Source of the DNA: Ruminococcus sp.
GTDB lineage: Bacteria > Bacillota > Clostridia > Oscillospirales > Ruminococcaceae
NCBI GenBank assembly: GCA_031262625.1
Contig: JAISHJ010000053.1
Location: forward strand, 1-10,417
Length of the DNA stretch: 10,417 nt
Direction: 5' to 3'
Shown here: positions 1-5,708 of the stretch, piece by piece
How the letters are laid out: each line of letters opens with the position of its first letter
How positions within the stretch are numbered: the stretch's first letter is position 1
The notes under the pieces: generated by a model
The model's database searches: none
Told to the model about the DNA's origin: nothing
What the model saw: the letters and a program-made list of their open reading frames with translations, nothing else
Program-made: the position numbers and the translations under genes

Positions 1-77
1 GACTTCATCACTTATTCTTTTTATTTATTTGGTGAAAACCTTATGGTTTCGTTTGGAGCGGTGCTATGTATCCTCCT

Positions 78-99
78 CCCTCCCATTTCTCCCACACCC
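78..99 (-). other. Predicted G-quadruplex motif (minus strand)
   Basis: The plus strand carries four CCC runs at 78-80, 82-84, 91-93 and 97-99, separated by loops of 1, 6 and 3 bases. The minus strand therefore fits the canonical G3-N1-7 quadruplex pattern, and the plus strand could form an i-motif. The tract lies in the leader about 70 bases before the first gene. The pattern is seen directly; folding and any role in transcription are inference. Confidence 0.5.
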
Positions 100-128
100 G
101 AGCGGTAACAGAATTGTTATTTTTTGAC

Positions 129-147
129 TGAAAAGCTTTGCTTTTCA
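129..147 (+). promoter_or_regulatory. Perfect hairpin in the leader of the small membrane gene
   Basis: TGAAAAGC (129-136) and GCTTTTCA (140-147) form a perfect 8-bp stem with a TTT loop, 13 bases before the GGAGG ribosome binding site. No T-tract follows on either strand, so it does not look like an intrinsic terminator. An mRNA-stabilising or translation-modulating stem is possible. I found no convincing sigma-A promoter in 1-137. Confidence 0.55.
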
Positions 148-160
148 AAAATGTTATTTT

Positions 161-165
161 GGAGG
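161..165 (+). promoter_or_regulatory. Ribosome binding site fixing the start at 171
   Basis: GGAGG lies 5 bases before ATG 171. An upstream in-frame TTG at 138 would extend the protein by 11 residues, but it falls inside the leader hairpin and has no Shine-Dalgarno of its own. ATG 171 is therefore preferred. CCTCC at 72-76 or 75-79 in the C-rich tract could pair with this site. Confidence 0.8.
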
Positions 166-170
166 TAACT

Positions 171-422
171 ATGCCTAACTTTGAAATACCTGCTATCCCG
201 GAAATCGACTTTAAAGAGATGAAGGATTATGCTTTCGCACTTAAGAAAAAAGCGGAAGATAACGCATCCGCTATAATTATTGTACTGCTTATTATTATCG
301 CACTCATTGCGCTTGTTTCTGCGGTTAACGACATGAAAAAAATCCGCGAACTGCGTAAGCTTCGCCGTGCTTGCACCGGCTCTAATACAATGTGCGACGA
401 TTGTCTTATTGAAGAAATTTAG
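171..422 (+). CDS. Small single-span membrane protein with CxxC tail
   Basis: I do not recognise the family. The 83-residue product has an N-terminal segment rich in Pro, Glu and Lys, then one very hydrophobic Ile/Leu/Ala-rich transmembrane helix at about residues 34-52. A strongly basic stretch (KKIRELRKLRR, about 56-66) follows, then a short tail with Cys68, Cys75 and Cys78, the last two forming a CDDC motif. By the positive-inside rule the basic C-terminal side is probably cytoplasmic. No cleavable signal peptide is evident. The stop lies 8 bases before the next start, and that gene's Shine-Dalgarno follows immediately, so the two genes are almost certainly co-transcribed. Its partner is an SPFH protein; many SPFH proteins have small membrane partners such as NfeD, but this is not visibly NfeD. 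A metal-binding or redox role for the cysteines is only a guess. Confidence 0.75.
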   Translation: MPNFEIPAIPEIDFKEMKDYAFALKKKAEDNASAIIIVLLIIIALIALVSAVNDMKKIRELRKLRRACTGSNTMCDDCLIEEI

Positions 423-430
423 GAGAAAAA

Positions 431-1366
431 ATGGAGCAGAAAATATATAATATTAACCCGAGCGGTAAAAGTATCGGGAAAATTGTTATCGGAATAATTA
501 TCGCAATTTTAGTGATTATCGCTGTCTCGCAGTGCTTTACTATAGTTGACGCGGGTCACTCCGGCGTAGTACTGACTTTCCAACAAGTACAGGGAACAGT
601 CTTAACCGAAGGTCTTCACTTCAAGATACCTTTCGCCCAGTCTGTAGTGCAGGTTGACAACCGAGTGCAAAAGGCGGAAGCTACCTGCTCATCTGCCTCG
701 AAGGATTTGCAGACAATATCTTCCGTAATCGCTGTAAACTACAAGGTATTAAACGACTATTCCCAGAGTGTCTATAAAAATATCGGCAGGAATTATGTTG
801 ACGTAATAATTACTCCTGCGATTCAAGAGTGCGTAAAAGCTGTAACTGCTCGCTATACCGCCGAGGAACTTATAACGAAGCGCCAGCAAGTTTCGGAAGA
901 AATGCGGGAAGAACTTATCGCGAAAATTTCCTCCTACGGCTTTGAAATTCAAGTCTTCAATATAATTACTTTCGACTTTTCCGCCGAATATAACGCGGCG
1001 ATTGAAGCAAAACAGACCGCTCAACAAAACGCTCTTAAAGCGGAGCAAGACCTTCAGCGTGTCAGAGTAGAAGCAGAGCAAACGGTAGCGAAAGCCCAAG
1101 CGGAAGCGGATTCATATAACTTAAAGTCTGCCGAAATCACCCCCGAAATTCTCCTCATGAACTACATAGATAAGTGGGACGGCAAGCTTCCGGTAATGGT
1201 GAGCGGTGACGGACAGGTTATGCTTGATGTAAGCGCACTGCTTTCGGAGATTACAGAAGAAACCGCGAAAGCATCGGCGCCGACTGTGACACCTCCGGTA
1301 GTTACGGAAGCACCCCCGGCGGTAACAGAAGCCCCGGCAGCAACCGAAACAACCCCTGCGGAATAG
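431..1366 (+). CDS. SPFH/Band 7 (prohibitin-like) membrane protein
   Basis: The 311-residue protein has an N-terminal signal anchor at about residues 16-36, then an SPFH/Band 7 domain at about 36-200 that opens with the typical DAGHSGVVLTF...GLHFKIPF pattern of prohibitin-like proteins. An Ala/Glu/Gln-rich coiled coil spans about 190-232 (QNALKAEQDLQRVRVEAEQ). A further segment (LLMNYIDKWDGKLP) is common at the end of such proteins. The last 30 residues form a low-complexity Pro/Thr/Glu/Ala tail with imperfect VTEAPPA repeats. Family members oligomerise into membrane rings or microdomains and often scaffold or restrain FtsH-type proteases. The domain topology suggests the SPFH domain lies outside the membrane on one face only, but orientation is not certain. 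AGGAG at 421-425 precedes ATG 431 by 5 bases. It forms a two-gene unit with the small membrane protein. Confidence 0.9.
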   Translation: MEQKIYNINPSGKSIGKIVIGIIIAILVIIAVSQCFTIVDAGHSGVVLTFQQVQGTVLTEGLHFKIPFAQSVVQVDNRVQKAEATCSSASKDLQTISSVIAVNYKVLNDYSQSVYKNIGRNYVDVIITPAIQECVKAVTARYTAEELITKRQQVSEEMREELIAKISSYGFEIQVFNIITFDFSAEYNAAIEAKQTAQQNALKAEQDLQRVRVEAEQTVAKAQAEADSYNLKSAEITPEILLMNYIDKWDGKLPVMVSGDGQVMLDVSALLSEITEETAKASAPTVTPPVVTEAPPAVTEAPAATETTPAE

Positions 1367-1372
1367 TTAACC

Positions 1373-1402
1373 CCCTCAGCACACCCACAAAACCCACGTC
1401 CC
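1373..1402 (-). other. C-rich spacer with relaxed quadruplex pattern
   Basis: Directly after the SPFH stop codon the plus strand has C runs at 1371-1375, 1384-1386, 1393-1395 and 1400-1402. Counting from CCC 1373-1375, the loops are 8, 6 and 4 bases, so one loop exceeds the usual limit of 7. The rest of the 1367-1472 spacer shows only a weak 4-bp GTGT/ACAC stem near 1424-1436, no T-tract terminator and no clear promoter. Confidence 0.3.
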
Positions 1403-1472
1403 GGCACATTCTCTGTTCCCTGCGTGTTCGGCACACTCCGCGAAAACCACCGATAGAAAAACGAATTAAACT

Positions 1473-2618
1473 ATGGACGTATCTGAAAAAATAAACATTT
1501 GGGATAATATCCGCTCTTTAAACCTTCCTGTATATATTTACGGAATGGGAGACGGAGCGGATAAAATCTTTAGTATAATGGCTCTGCAAGGGATAGAACC
1601 GACGGGAGTATATGCGTCGGATGAGTTTGTCCGCGGTCAGAGTTTTCATGGATTTAAAGTGTTGAAGCTTAGGGAGATTGAGGAGAAGACCCCCGAATTC
1701 GTTACAGTCTTAGCTTTCGGCTCAAACCGCCCCGAAGTAATTTCTCATATAAAAGAGGTTGCGAAAAAGTATAAGCTTTTTGCTCCCGACATGGCGGTGA
1801 CTGATTTTACTTCTGACAGGCTTTTTACTTACGAATATTTTCTCTCACGAAAGTCTGAATTTGAAAGTGTTTACAGTCTTTTCGCGGACGAGCCGTCACG
1901 AAAATTATTTACTGATATTATAAACTATAAAATCAGCGGCAAGATTGAGTATCTTCTTTCCGAAACGGTCGAATTTTCAGACATTTTAGGCGAACTTTTT
2001 CTAACCGACAGCGAAATTTACGCCGACTGCGGAGCATATACCGGCGACACAATAAGTATATTCTGCGACAAAGTCAACAATAAGTATAAATATATTTACG
2101 GTTTTGAGCCTTCTGGAAAAACTTTCGCACGGCTTCAAAAAAATACTGCCGGGCTTGAAAATATAACGCTTAATAATGCGGCGGTTTGGTCTGAAAGCGG
2201 CGAAATTACTGCTTTTGGCGGCGATAACCGCAATAACAATTTGTTTACTACTAAAAATAACAACAGTATGTATAACGGCGATTCCTCCAACAAAATGTAT
2301 ATCTCATCAAAAAACAACAATAAGTATAAATATTCCGGCAAAACTACCCTAACCGAAACTGTTCGATTAGATGAAATTTCGCCCGATGCGACAGTTATTA
2401 AGCTTGATGTTGAGGGTGCGGAGAAGCAGGCTTTAGCCGGAGCGGAAAAGCTTATAAAAAGCGGAGTGAAGCTTATCTGTGCGGTTTATCACCGAATTGA
2501 CGACCTTTGGGAAATTCCGCTGATTATTAATAAGATGAACCACCGATATCGCTTCAAACTGCGGCGGCTGCCGTGTCTGCCGGCGTGGGATATATTTTTA
2601 TCTGCTTATATGGAATAG
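1473..2618 (+). CDS. FkbM family SAM-dependent methyltransferase, Asn-rich insertion
   Basis: The 381-residue protein has an N-terminal Rossmann-like part (YIYGMGDGADKIF, about 21-33) of the kind seen in sugar-modifying enzymes. Its C-terminal half matches FkbM methyltransferases (Methyltransf_21): the SAM-binding YADCGAYTGDT (about 183-193), GFEPS (about 210-214), and VRLDEI...VIKLDVEGAE (about 297-317). FkbM enzymes usually O-methylate sugars of surface polysaccharides or glycolipids; the substrate here is unknown. Between the FEP motif and the VRLDE motif, residues 251-286 are low complexity with 12 Asn (runs of NNN), where relatives usually have a shorter loop. ATG 1473 is the first possible start, because a TAA lies in frame at 1467-1469, yet no good Shine-Dalgarno precedes it. 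It ends 3 bases before nrdG. Confidence 0.85.
   Translation: MDVSEKINIWDNIRSLNLPVYIYGMGDGADKIFSIMALQGIEPTGVYASDEFVRGQSFHGFKVLKLREIEEKTPEFVTVLAFGSNRPEVISHIKEVAKKYKLFAPDMAVTDFTSDRLFTYEYFLSRKSEFESVYSLFADEPSRKLFTDIINYKISGKIEYLLSETVEFSDILGELFLTDSEIYADCGAYTGDTISIFCDKVNNKYKYIYGFEPSGKTFARLQKNTAGLENITLNNAAVWSESGEITAFGGDNRNNNLFTTKNNNSMYNGDSSNKMYISSKNNNKYKYSGKTTLTETVRLDEISPDATVIKLDVEGAEKQALAGAEKLIKSGVKLICAVYHRIDDLWEIPLIINKMNHRYRFKLRRLPCLPAWDIFLSAYME
2075..2093 (+). repeat. 19-nt direct repeat, copy 1
   Basis: CAACAATAAGTATAAATAT occurs exactly here and again at 2315-2333, 240 bases apart and in the same reading frame, encoding NNKYKY each time. The core AATAAGTATA also occurs at 2051-2060. This copy lies in the conserved region before the GFEP motif. 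Confidence 0.85.
2315..2333 (+). repeat. 19-nt direct repeat, copy 2
   Basis: This is the second exact copy of the repeat at 2075-2093, at the end of the Asn-rich insertion of the FkbM protein. Because 240 bases is 80 codons, a duplication or slippage between the copies would keep the frame. Confidence 0.85.
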
Positions 2619-2621
2619 ATT

Positions 2622-3137
2622 ATGAAAAACTACTCTCCCGATGAAAAAATACGGATTTCCGGCGTTACAAACGACTCTATCGTTGACGGACCGGGCTTTC
2701 GTTATGTGATTTTTGCCCAAGGATGCGATATGCACTGTGAAGGCTGTCATAATCCGCAGACGTGGGACAAAAACGGCGGCTATGAAATTAGTTTCGGCGA
2801 AATTATGGAAAGTATAAGAGCGAATCCGCTGCTTGACGGCGTAACTCTTTCGGGCGGCGAGCCTTTTTTACAGGCGGAGAAATTTGCTTCGCTTTGCAAC
2901 GAAATTAAGGCGAAAACCCCACTGAATATAATTTCATACAGCGGTTATACGTATGAACAGATAATTTCAAATCCTACATATAAAGAACTGCTTAATACTT
3001 TAGACTACCTGATTGACGGCTCATTTAAGCTTGAAGAACAAAGCTACGAACTACAGTTTATGGGCAGTAAGAATCAGCGTTTCATTGACGTTAAAGCTTC
3101 ACTGGCGAAAGGTTCTGTAATAGAAAAAATTTTCTGA
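2622..3137 (+). CDS. nrdG: Anaerobic ribonucleotide reductase activating protein (radical SAM)
   Basis: NrdG uses a [4Fe-4S] cluster and S-adenosylmethionine to install the glycyl radical on the class III ribonucleotide reductase NrdD, allowing dNTP synthesis without oxygen. The 171-residue length fits the family. The radical-SAM signature CxxxCxxC is at Cys35, Cys39 and Cys42 (CDMHCEGC), preceded by the typical DGPGFRYVIFAQGC. The GGE motif of radical-SAM enzymes is at 78-80, and ISYSGYTYE follows at about 104-112. The start lies 3 bases after the methyltransferase stop with no clear Shine-Dalgarno, which suggests translational coupling or re-initiation. nrdD is not adjacent on either side within this window, although the two genes are often neighbours in other bacteria. 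Confidence 0.93.
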   Translation: MKNYSPDEKIRISGVTNDSIVDGPGFRYVIFAQGCDMHCEGCHNPQTWDKNGGYEISFGEIMESIRANPLLDGVTLSGGEPFLQAEKFASLCNEIKAKTPLNIISYSGYTYEQIISNPTYKELLNTLDYLIDGSFKLEEQSYELQFMGSKNQRFIDVKASLAKGSVIEKIF

Positions 3138-3148
3138 AAGCAAGGAAA

Positions 3149-3155
3149 TTTGACA
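3149..3155 (+). promoter_or_regulatory. Candidate Spo0A box overlapping the spoIIE -35
   Basis: TTTGACA matches the 0A-box consensus TTCGACA (complement TGTCGAA) at 6 of 7 positions and overlaps the -35 hexamer. Spo0A~P bound over the -35 is how spoIIG-type promoters are activated in Bacillus. A second 6-of-7 match, TGGCGAA, lies at 3103-3109 inside the end of nrdG, but single 7-mers of this quality occur by chance. Confidence 0.5.
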
Positions 3156-3182
3156 TAAATTAACTTTTATTTGCGGTATAAT
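3150..3182 (+). promoter_or_regulatory. spoIIE promoter with 21-bp spacer
   Basis: A perfect -35 TTGACA (3150-3155) and a perfect -10 TATAAT (3177-3182) are separated by 21 bp instead of about 17. Known Spo0A-dependent sigma-A promoters of spoIIE and spoIIG in Bacillus subtilis have the same over-long spacing of 21-22 bp. The promoter begins 12 bases after the nrdG stop and would start transcription near 3189, giving a leader of about 30 bases. Confidence 0.7.
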
Positions 3183-3186
3183 TATA

Positions 3187-3205
3187 TTCAGTAAATCATA
3201 CTGAA
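3187..3205 (+). promoter_or_regulatory. Palindrome at the spoIIE transcription start
   Basis: TTCAGTA (3187-3193) and TACTGAA (3199-3205) form a perfect 7-bp inverted repeat with a 5-base centre. It covers the expected transcription start and runs into the ribosome binding site AAAGG (3204-3208). It could be a repressor operator or a 5' stem-loop that limits translation. Confidence 0.45.
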
Positions 3206-3218
3206 AGGTTATACTTAG

Positions 3219-5525
3219 ATGTTAAAAGAAAAGACAACGTCTGCTCCGAATATAAAACAGACAATAGACTTTACGATTCCGGGAGGAACAATCCTTGCGA
3301 TAGCGGCTTCCGCTCTCCTTTCCGGGACAAGCATATCGGGAACGCCTATCCCTGCATCAGCCGCACTTTGCGGCGCGCTGCCGCCGCTTTTTTCCGCCGC
3401 CGCCCTTGCGGGAGGGGTAACGGGCTTCATAATCCGCGGAAACGTCGGCACACACATTACAGATATAGTCGCTATGGCGGCTATAGTGCTGTTTCGTACT
3501 ATATTAGCAAGAATTTTCGAGCGGAATATCAAAACCGAAAAGAAGCAGTATAAAAATTTCCGCATACTTCTTGTAGGAATAATCTACATATTATCGTCAC
3601 TCGTTACTGCAACTGCTTTCGGAATTTCTTTCGCTTTAATCGCCGCGATAATTTTTCGCGGTATACTTTGTACGGTTGCCTGCGCACTGTTTACGGAAGT
3701 ACTTAGGGCTTTCCCGAAATTATTCGCAAAGGGGAGTGAGTCTGCTCTCGCAACGTCTGCTCCGGACACAAAAGCCGCTTTCGCCGTCTGCTATATCCTA
3801 ATAATAACTGCGCTGTCGCCCTTAGCACCATTTGGTATAAATTTCGCCAGAATTACTTCTGACTTTTTCATAATCGCGGCGGCTTCATATGGAGCAGGAA
3901 GTGCTGCTGTCGTCTATACTCTGTCGGTGCTCGGCTTAACACTTTATTCGCCTGAACTGGGGCGAACGGGAATACTTCTTGCGGCGGGCGCAGTAACCGC
4001 CGGAAATTTTCATATGTATGGCAAACTCCCTGTGACGGCGGCGTATACAATTATAACCCTGCTTTTTTGCATAATGGCAGGCGTTCCGATGGGAACGGTT
4101 TACATATTCACCGAGATATTTATCGCCGCACTCGTTTTTATGCTCCTCCCCGACAGGTTTACTGCGTTCTTTTCAGATAGGTTAGAAGTAAAGACTGTCG
4201 ATGTAACTGCCGAAAGACTTAAGAGATTCGCATTTTCATTCGGAAAGCTTGTCGAAAAAATCGACCGTGCCGCTTCCGTCCTGAATAATCAGACAGTAAA
4301 CGGAAAAAATAACAGCATTGATTTTGCTAATGTCTTCGGAAAAATATGTGAAAACTGTGCTATATATGATAACTGCGTCATGCAAAATCCTAAGCACCTG
4401 ACCCGCGAATGTAGTATTTATACCGATTATTTAGAGAAGGACGGATTTATAACTCCTTCAAACATTCACATAAACGGCTGTGAAAATAAGGAGACCATCG
4501 CTAAACAAATAAACAAAGAGTATAATCTATATAAATATATACTCGGTAACGGCATAAATTCCGGGCAGATAGAAGCTATAACTATCCGCGAAATGGACAT
4601 TACTAAAAAACTTTTTGAGAGTGCAGTTTCGGGAATTATTATAAGTCCCGACATAAAGACGGGAGATTTTCTCAAAAGCTTACTCGAAAAGGATAAGAAA
4701 ATCTCTGTAAATTGCGGTTTTGATTACGATAATTATTACCACGCCGAAATATTAACGACAGAAGAACTCGGAAGCCGCGCCGTTGATAAAATTATCGAAA
4801 TTCTCACACGAAAGCTTTCAAGGAAATTCCGCGAAAAGCCTTTAAAGGAAAGATGCCATACCGAGTTTAAGTATCGCTATATTTTTTCGGAGGAGTATCG
4901 GTTTGAACTTAGCTACGGTGTATGCGACACGCCTGCGCCGGAGGATTTTTCGGACGGCTACAGCGGAGACTCTCACACAGTTTTTGAGGATGGTTTCGGC
5001 AACGTATTTTTCGTTATCTCCGACGGCATGGGAAGCGGCGCAAGAGCCGCCGTCGAGTCTGCAATGACAGTCTCTTTAATAACAGAACTTCTAAAAAGCG
5101 GCGCAGACCCCCTAAATACTCTTCGTTTTGTTAACTTAGCGCTTGAAATAAAATCTTCCGACGAGACCACGGCAACCGCCGATATTCTTATTATAAACCT
5201 CTATTCGGGGAAGGTTAACCTCTATAAAATGGGAGCGGCGAAGACAATCGCCGGCGTTTCGGGCGTAACCCGCGAATTTTCCGGGCAAAGTCTTCCGGCA
5301 GGAATCCTCTCCGACAATGAGCCCGACAGCTTTTCTTTCCGCGTTTCGGAGGGCGATAAAGTCGCGCTTTTCTCCGACGGAATAAGCGAGGAGATGCACC
5401 CGAAGTTACGCGAAATGCTCCTTTCAAGCGGTATCTCCCCCGACAGTGCCGCAAGACTTTCGGTAGAAAGTACGGGCAGTGACAGAAGCGATGATAAAAC
5501 ACTTTTCTTTATCGCGGTAAACTGA
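3219..5525 (+). CDS. spoIIE: Stage II sporulation protein E, PP2C phosphatase
   Basis: SpoIIE dephosphorylates the anti-anti-sigma factor SpoIIAA, freeing sigma-F in the forespore, and also helps assemble the asymmetric septum with FtsZ. The 768-residue product is close to the Bacillus length of about 827. Residues about 20-315 are a multi-span membrane region with many hydrophobic segments. A central cytoplasmic domain of about 320-560 includes a cysteine cluster (CENCAIYDNC). The C-terminal PP2C phosphatase domain, about 565-768, shows GYSGDSH, the metal-binding SDGMGSG near residue 602, LPAGIL, FSDGISEE and the final DDKT motif. All expected metal-binding aspartates seem present. AAAGG precedes ATG 3219 by 10 bases. 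The gene stands alone with its own 21-bp-spacer promoter. No T-tract terminator was seen after its stop. Confidence 0.95.
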   Translation: MLKEKTTSAPNIKQTIDFTIPGGTILAIAASALLSGTSISGTPIPASAALCGALPPLFSAAALAGGVTGFIIRGNVGTHITDIVAMAAIVLFRTILARIFERNIKTEKKQYKNFRILLVGIIYILSSLVTATAFGISFALIAAIIFRGILCTVACALFTEVLRAFPKLFAKGSESALATSAPDTKAAFAVCYILIITALSPLAPFGINFARITSDFFIIAAASYGAGSAAVVYTLSVLGLTLYSPELGRTGILLAAGAVTAGNFHMYGKLPVTAAYTIITLLFCIMAGVPMGTVYIFTEIFIAALVFMLLPDRFTAFFSDRLEVKTVDVTAERLKRFAFSFGKLVEKIDRAASVLNNQTVNGKNNSIDFANVFGKICENCAIYDNCVMQNPKHLTRECSIYTDYLEKDGFITPSNIHINGCENKETIAKQINKEYNLYKYILGNGINSGQIEAITIREMDITKKLFESAVSGIIISPDIKTGDFLKSLLEKDKKISVNCGFDYDNYYHAEILTTEELGSRAVDKIIEILTRKLSRKFREKPLKERCHTEFKYRYIFSEEYRFELSYGVCDTPAPEDFSDGYSGDSHTVFEDGFGNVFFVISDGMGSGARAAVESAMTVSLITELLKSGADPLNTLRFVNLALEIKSSDETTATADILIINLYSGKVNLYKMGAAKTIAGVSGVTREFSGQSLPAGILSDNEPDSFSFRVSEGDKVALFSDGISEEMHPKLREMLLSSGISPDSAARLSVESTGSDRSDDKTLFFIAVN

Positions 5526-5601
5526 ATATTCAAACATACGTTTCGGCAAACTATACAAAAAATAAAATTTCTTTCATGCAAAACTATTGAAAATTAACAA
5601 A

Positions 5602-5627
5602 AGCTATTGTAATTGGTTGAAATAGCT
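5602..5627 (+). promoter_or_regulatory. Operator-like inverted repeat in the glgB promoter
   Basis: AGCTATT (5602-5608) and AATAGCT (5621-5627) form a perfect 7-bp inverted repeat with a 12-base centre. It overlaps the -35 and reaches the extended -10, so a dimeric regulator bound here would affect transcription. CTATTG also occurs at 5584-5589 and 5604-5609, 20 bp apart, which may indicate a second site on the same DNA face. Confidence 0.4.
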
Positions 5628-5635
5628 GTTATAAT
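5607..5635 (+). promoter_or_regulatory. Sigma-A promoter of glgB, extended -10
   Basis: TTGTAA (5607-5612) lies 17 bp before TATAAT (5630-5635), and the -10 is preceded by TGT, giving the extended TGnTATAAT form. Transcription would start near 5642, leaving a leader of about 67 bases. A TTGACA at 5675-5680 has no -10 at the right distance. The 5526-5600 stretch between spoIIE and this promoter is AT-rich, with nothing else recognisable. Confidence 0.65.
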
Positions 5636-5695
5636 AAAATTAGCAAAAAAGTAAGTAAATTTTGCATAGCAGTATTGACAATCTTGATACACGGC

Positions 5696-5700
5696 GGGAG
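5696..5700 (+). promoter_or_regulatory. Ribosome binding site fixing the glgB start
   Basis: GGGAG lies 8 bases before ATG 5709. The in-frame GTG at 5700 overlaps this Shine-Dalgarno and could not use it, so the protein most likely starts three codons later, at ATG 5709. Confidence 0.75.
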
Positions 5701-5708
5701 TGATAGCC

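Noticed and set aside
2..127. Open frame running in from the left edge and stopping at 125-127, possibly the end of an upstream gene
   Set aside because: It is short, has an unconvincing composition driven by the C-rich tract, and shows no recognisable motif. Without sequence before position 1 it cannot be supported.
138..170. TTG start at 138 for the small membrane protein
   Set aside because: It lies in the leader hairpin without a Shine-Dalgarno, whereas ATG 171 has GGAGG at good spacing.
749..1099. Minus-strand open frame inside the SPFH gene
   Set aside because: It is antisense to a well-supported coding region, with no domain signature or ribosome binding site.
1162..1434. Minus-strand open frame rich in Val, Ala, Gly and Ser over the SPFH tail
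   Set aside because: It is an antisense shadow of the Pro/Thr/Glu/Ala tail, and its repetitive composition comes from the repeats on the other strand.
5222..5581. Minus-strand open frames over the spoIIE phosphatase domain
   Set aside because: Several frames are open here because of base composition; the plus-strand PP2C motifs are clear and no minus-strand start signal was seen.
5675..5680. TTGACA as a second -35 for glgB
   Set aside because: The matching -10 would fall on the ribosome binding site and start codon, and no TATAAT-like sequence is there.
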